DNA of 64,000 nt from Psychroflexus torquis ATCC 700755 (GTDB taxonomy: Bacteria; Bacteroidota; Bacteroidia; Flavobacteriales; Flavobacteriaceae). The position numbers and the translations under genes are program-made. This document shows, piece by piece, positions 62,531 to 64,000 of the stretch (positions are counted from its first letter, which is position 1; every line of letters begins with the position of its first letter). The DNA lies in the NCBI RefSeq assembly GCF_000153485.2, contig NC_018721.1, positions 1,922,001-1,986,000 of the forward strand, written 5' to 3'. The notes below the pieces were generated by a model. It had not been told where the DNA came from, searched no databases, and saw only the letters and a program-made list of their open reading frames with translations.

Positions 62531-63502
62531 AGAAGACCTGAGTGCCGAAATACAAAGTCACTATCGAAAAACTTGAACGGACAGTTCGCCTAAAGTAAAA
62601 GTAACAATGCCTATTTTCTTTACCTCATCAACATCTGCCTTGAGTTTACTCCAAGAGAAATGAAGGCTTTTAAACAGTTCGTATCCAAAATTGAAGTGCA
62701 CTATTGGGAATAGTGTTGCCAAAGAGCCCTCCTTAAACCAAAATTCACGTATGAAGAATGAAACAGAACCTTGCTATGGTCTTTAACCAGCAAGAGCTGA
62801 AATCGCTCAAAGATTTGATTATTTAACACACTAAAAACCAGACGCAACTTTGAAAGTAACTGAAATTAAGAGATAAAAACTTAGCATACATAATACCCTT
62901 TGCCATTCAAGAGAAATCTCTCCATCGCTGTTGTCCAAGTTGTAAAAGGAAACCTTGATCACACTTTTTACTTTTGACAGTCGAGGGCCGCCAAAGGATT
63001 ACAAAAAAATTATAAAGGATAAACTGGAATACAAAAATTAAAAAACAGTTCTAAAAAGAAGATTAGCAGAGTACTGCCTAAACTGAAGAAAAAAGGGTAA
63101 TATCGAGTGAAACTCACATAAAAGGAAACAAACAAACCCAAAAAAAAGTTGCTTCAAGTGACCATCAAAGAAAAACAATGCCTAATTTGATGTAAAACCA
63201 ATCTTCTCCTTTTTTAAGGTCTATGGCCTAATCGTCAATTTACACCTTACCAGCAATCACGGATCAGTCAACAAATCATATAGCGGACTCCACTGAGCCT
63301 GTTGAAGTGTTGGCCTATCGGCAAGCGATATACTTAGTTATTGTCAATAGTTTTTGGTTCAATTTTATCCTGTAATTAGTATAGCTAGTCCTGTAGCTAA
63401 TTATTGTGAACCATTCTCTAATATTATTTTTCATCGTGACTATGAACTTTGTCTTTAAGAATTGGAATCTACACCATTAAATGACTCCGTATTATTATAA
63501 GT
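62531..63502. other. Decayed non-coding region
   Basis: Nearly 1 kb with no frame over 60 codons. Near 62933-62953 a short frame reads HRCCPSCKRK, which could be a scrap of a zinc-binding transposase or other protein, but nothing continuous can be rebuilt. No RNA gene or terminator is evident. Confidence 0.5.
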
Positions 63503-63889
63503 TTAATATTCATATTCTACCAGGGTTGCTAATCTTTTTTGATTATTATTTGTTAAATGGTTTATTAAATTTTGTATCTCGATTATTATTTGAGCAGGAG
63601 TAATTAAACATTCCATTTTCCAAATCGGGTCCCTCTCAAACAAATACAATCCATTTATTAAGTATTTTTTTAGAGTATTCAAACTTGCTATTATTTCACT
63701 TTTTGGACAAAAGACGAGTGGTGCAAGTTGATCAGAATAGTCATCCCTTTTATTAATGTCTTCAAATGGAGCTAGACAATAATCCTTTTCGGAGCTACAA
63801 TAATGTAAATAAGGGTAGTCTAGAAACTTATAATTTATATTTATTAGGCAATCAAGATCAACTGTTAATATTTTAAATCGAGACTTCAT
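63503..63889 (-). CDS. Hypothetical protein
   Basis: A 128-residue soluble protein starting at ATG 63889. It opens with a beta strand and DLD (ILTVDLDCLININYKFLDYP) and ends with a helical region (IIIEIQNLINHLTNNNQ). It contains four Cys (DCL, HYCS, YCLA, FCPK) but no regular metal motif. I recognise no family. It is isolated next to decayed DNA and could be an accessory gene. Confidence 0.5.
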   Translation of the reverse strand: MKSRFKILTVDLDCLININYKFLDYPYLHYCSSEKDYCLAPFEDINKRDDYSDQLAPLVFCPKSEIIASLNTLKKYLINGLYLFERDPIWKMECLITPAQIIIEIQNLINHLTNNNQKRLATLVEYEY

Positions 63890-64000
63890 TTTATGTATAT
63901 AATTTTTACAATTAGTAGTTTATGATCTTGCTAATTTGAAGGTAACGATAACAATAAATTAAATATGATTATTAGACTTAAGTAATTCATGTCCCACTAT

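Noticed and set aside
62881..62960. HRCCPSCKRK string as a zinc-finger transposase gene
   Set aside because: No continuous frame or second motif around it; too short to assign.

Overview
The window is AT-rich chromosomal DNA from a member of the Bacteroidota, most likely the family Flavobacteriaceae; the genus cannot be fixed from sequence alone. Signs are the many lipoproteins with a Cys followed by Ser/Asp-rich stretches, C-terminal sorting tails of the type IX secretion system (T9SS), weak Shine-Dalgarno sequences with TAnnTTTG-type promoters, SusC/HmuR-style TonB receptors, and the family assignments of the enzymes. No rRNA, tRNA, CRISPR array or replication origin was seen.

Layout. 1-7.6 kb: housekeeping (MscS channel, metG, LD-carboxypeptidase, YraN, pirin) and small surface proteins. 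7.6-9.7 kb: a low-GC three-gene cassette of unknown function. 9.7-12.6 kb: glnS and an S41 peptidase. 13-18.6 kb: a glycerol regulon (glpR divergent from glpD-glpK-glpF-outer-membrane protein). 18.9-22.3 kb: pyruvate carboxylase. 23.2-31 kb: a sugar locus with DUF1080, two TIM-barrel isomerases, a Gfo/Idh/MocA oxidoreductase and an MFS transporter on one strand, and a GMC oxidoreductase with its small subunit on the other. This looks like oxidative (3-keto) glycoside breakdown. 31.5-35.8 kb: threonine dehydrogenase-like enzyme, small secreted proteins and an M13 peptidase. 36-38.3 kb: an unusual array of nine ~250-280 bp units, each carrying an inverted pair of small palindromes. 38.3-47.4 kb: S9 peptidase, ChaN-like protein, omega-amidase, DUF885 protein, GNAT enzyme and small membrane proteins. 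47.4-54.6 kb: a graveyard of mobile DNA. 54.6-62.4 kb: a heme/iron uptake locus (HmuY-like lipoprotein, TonB receptor, DUF6607, ankyrin protein, DUF2271, PepSY-flavodoxin-reductase fusion). The end of the window is mostly decayed non-coding DNA plus one hypothetical gene.

The 47-55 kb region records several insertion events. An IS110-type transposase is a short remnant. An HMG-CoA lyase gene has been reduced to a pseudogene, and a 161-bp MITE-like element sits in it between duplicated TA dinucleotides. An ISAs1-type element (1265 bp, 10-bp target duplication) splits a T9SS-secreted FG-GAP protein whose reading frame closes perfectly when the element is removed. An IS3-family element joins two unrelated truncated genes without a target duplication; one of them is the hmuY-like gene of the heme locus. 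Two related families of MITE-like repeats (A and B), all in the same orientation, occur across 22.8-62.5 kb.

The observations most worth checking are the nine-unit palindrome-pair array, the MITE families with a datable insertion, the three-gene cassette, the 3-keto sugar locus, and the IS-mediated damage to the heme locus.
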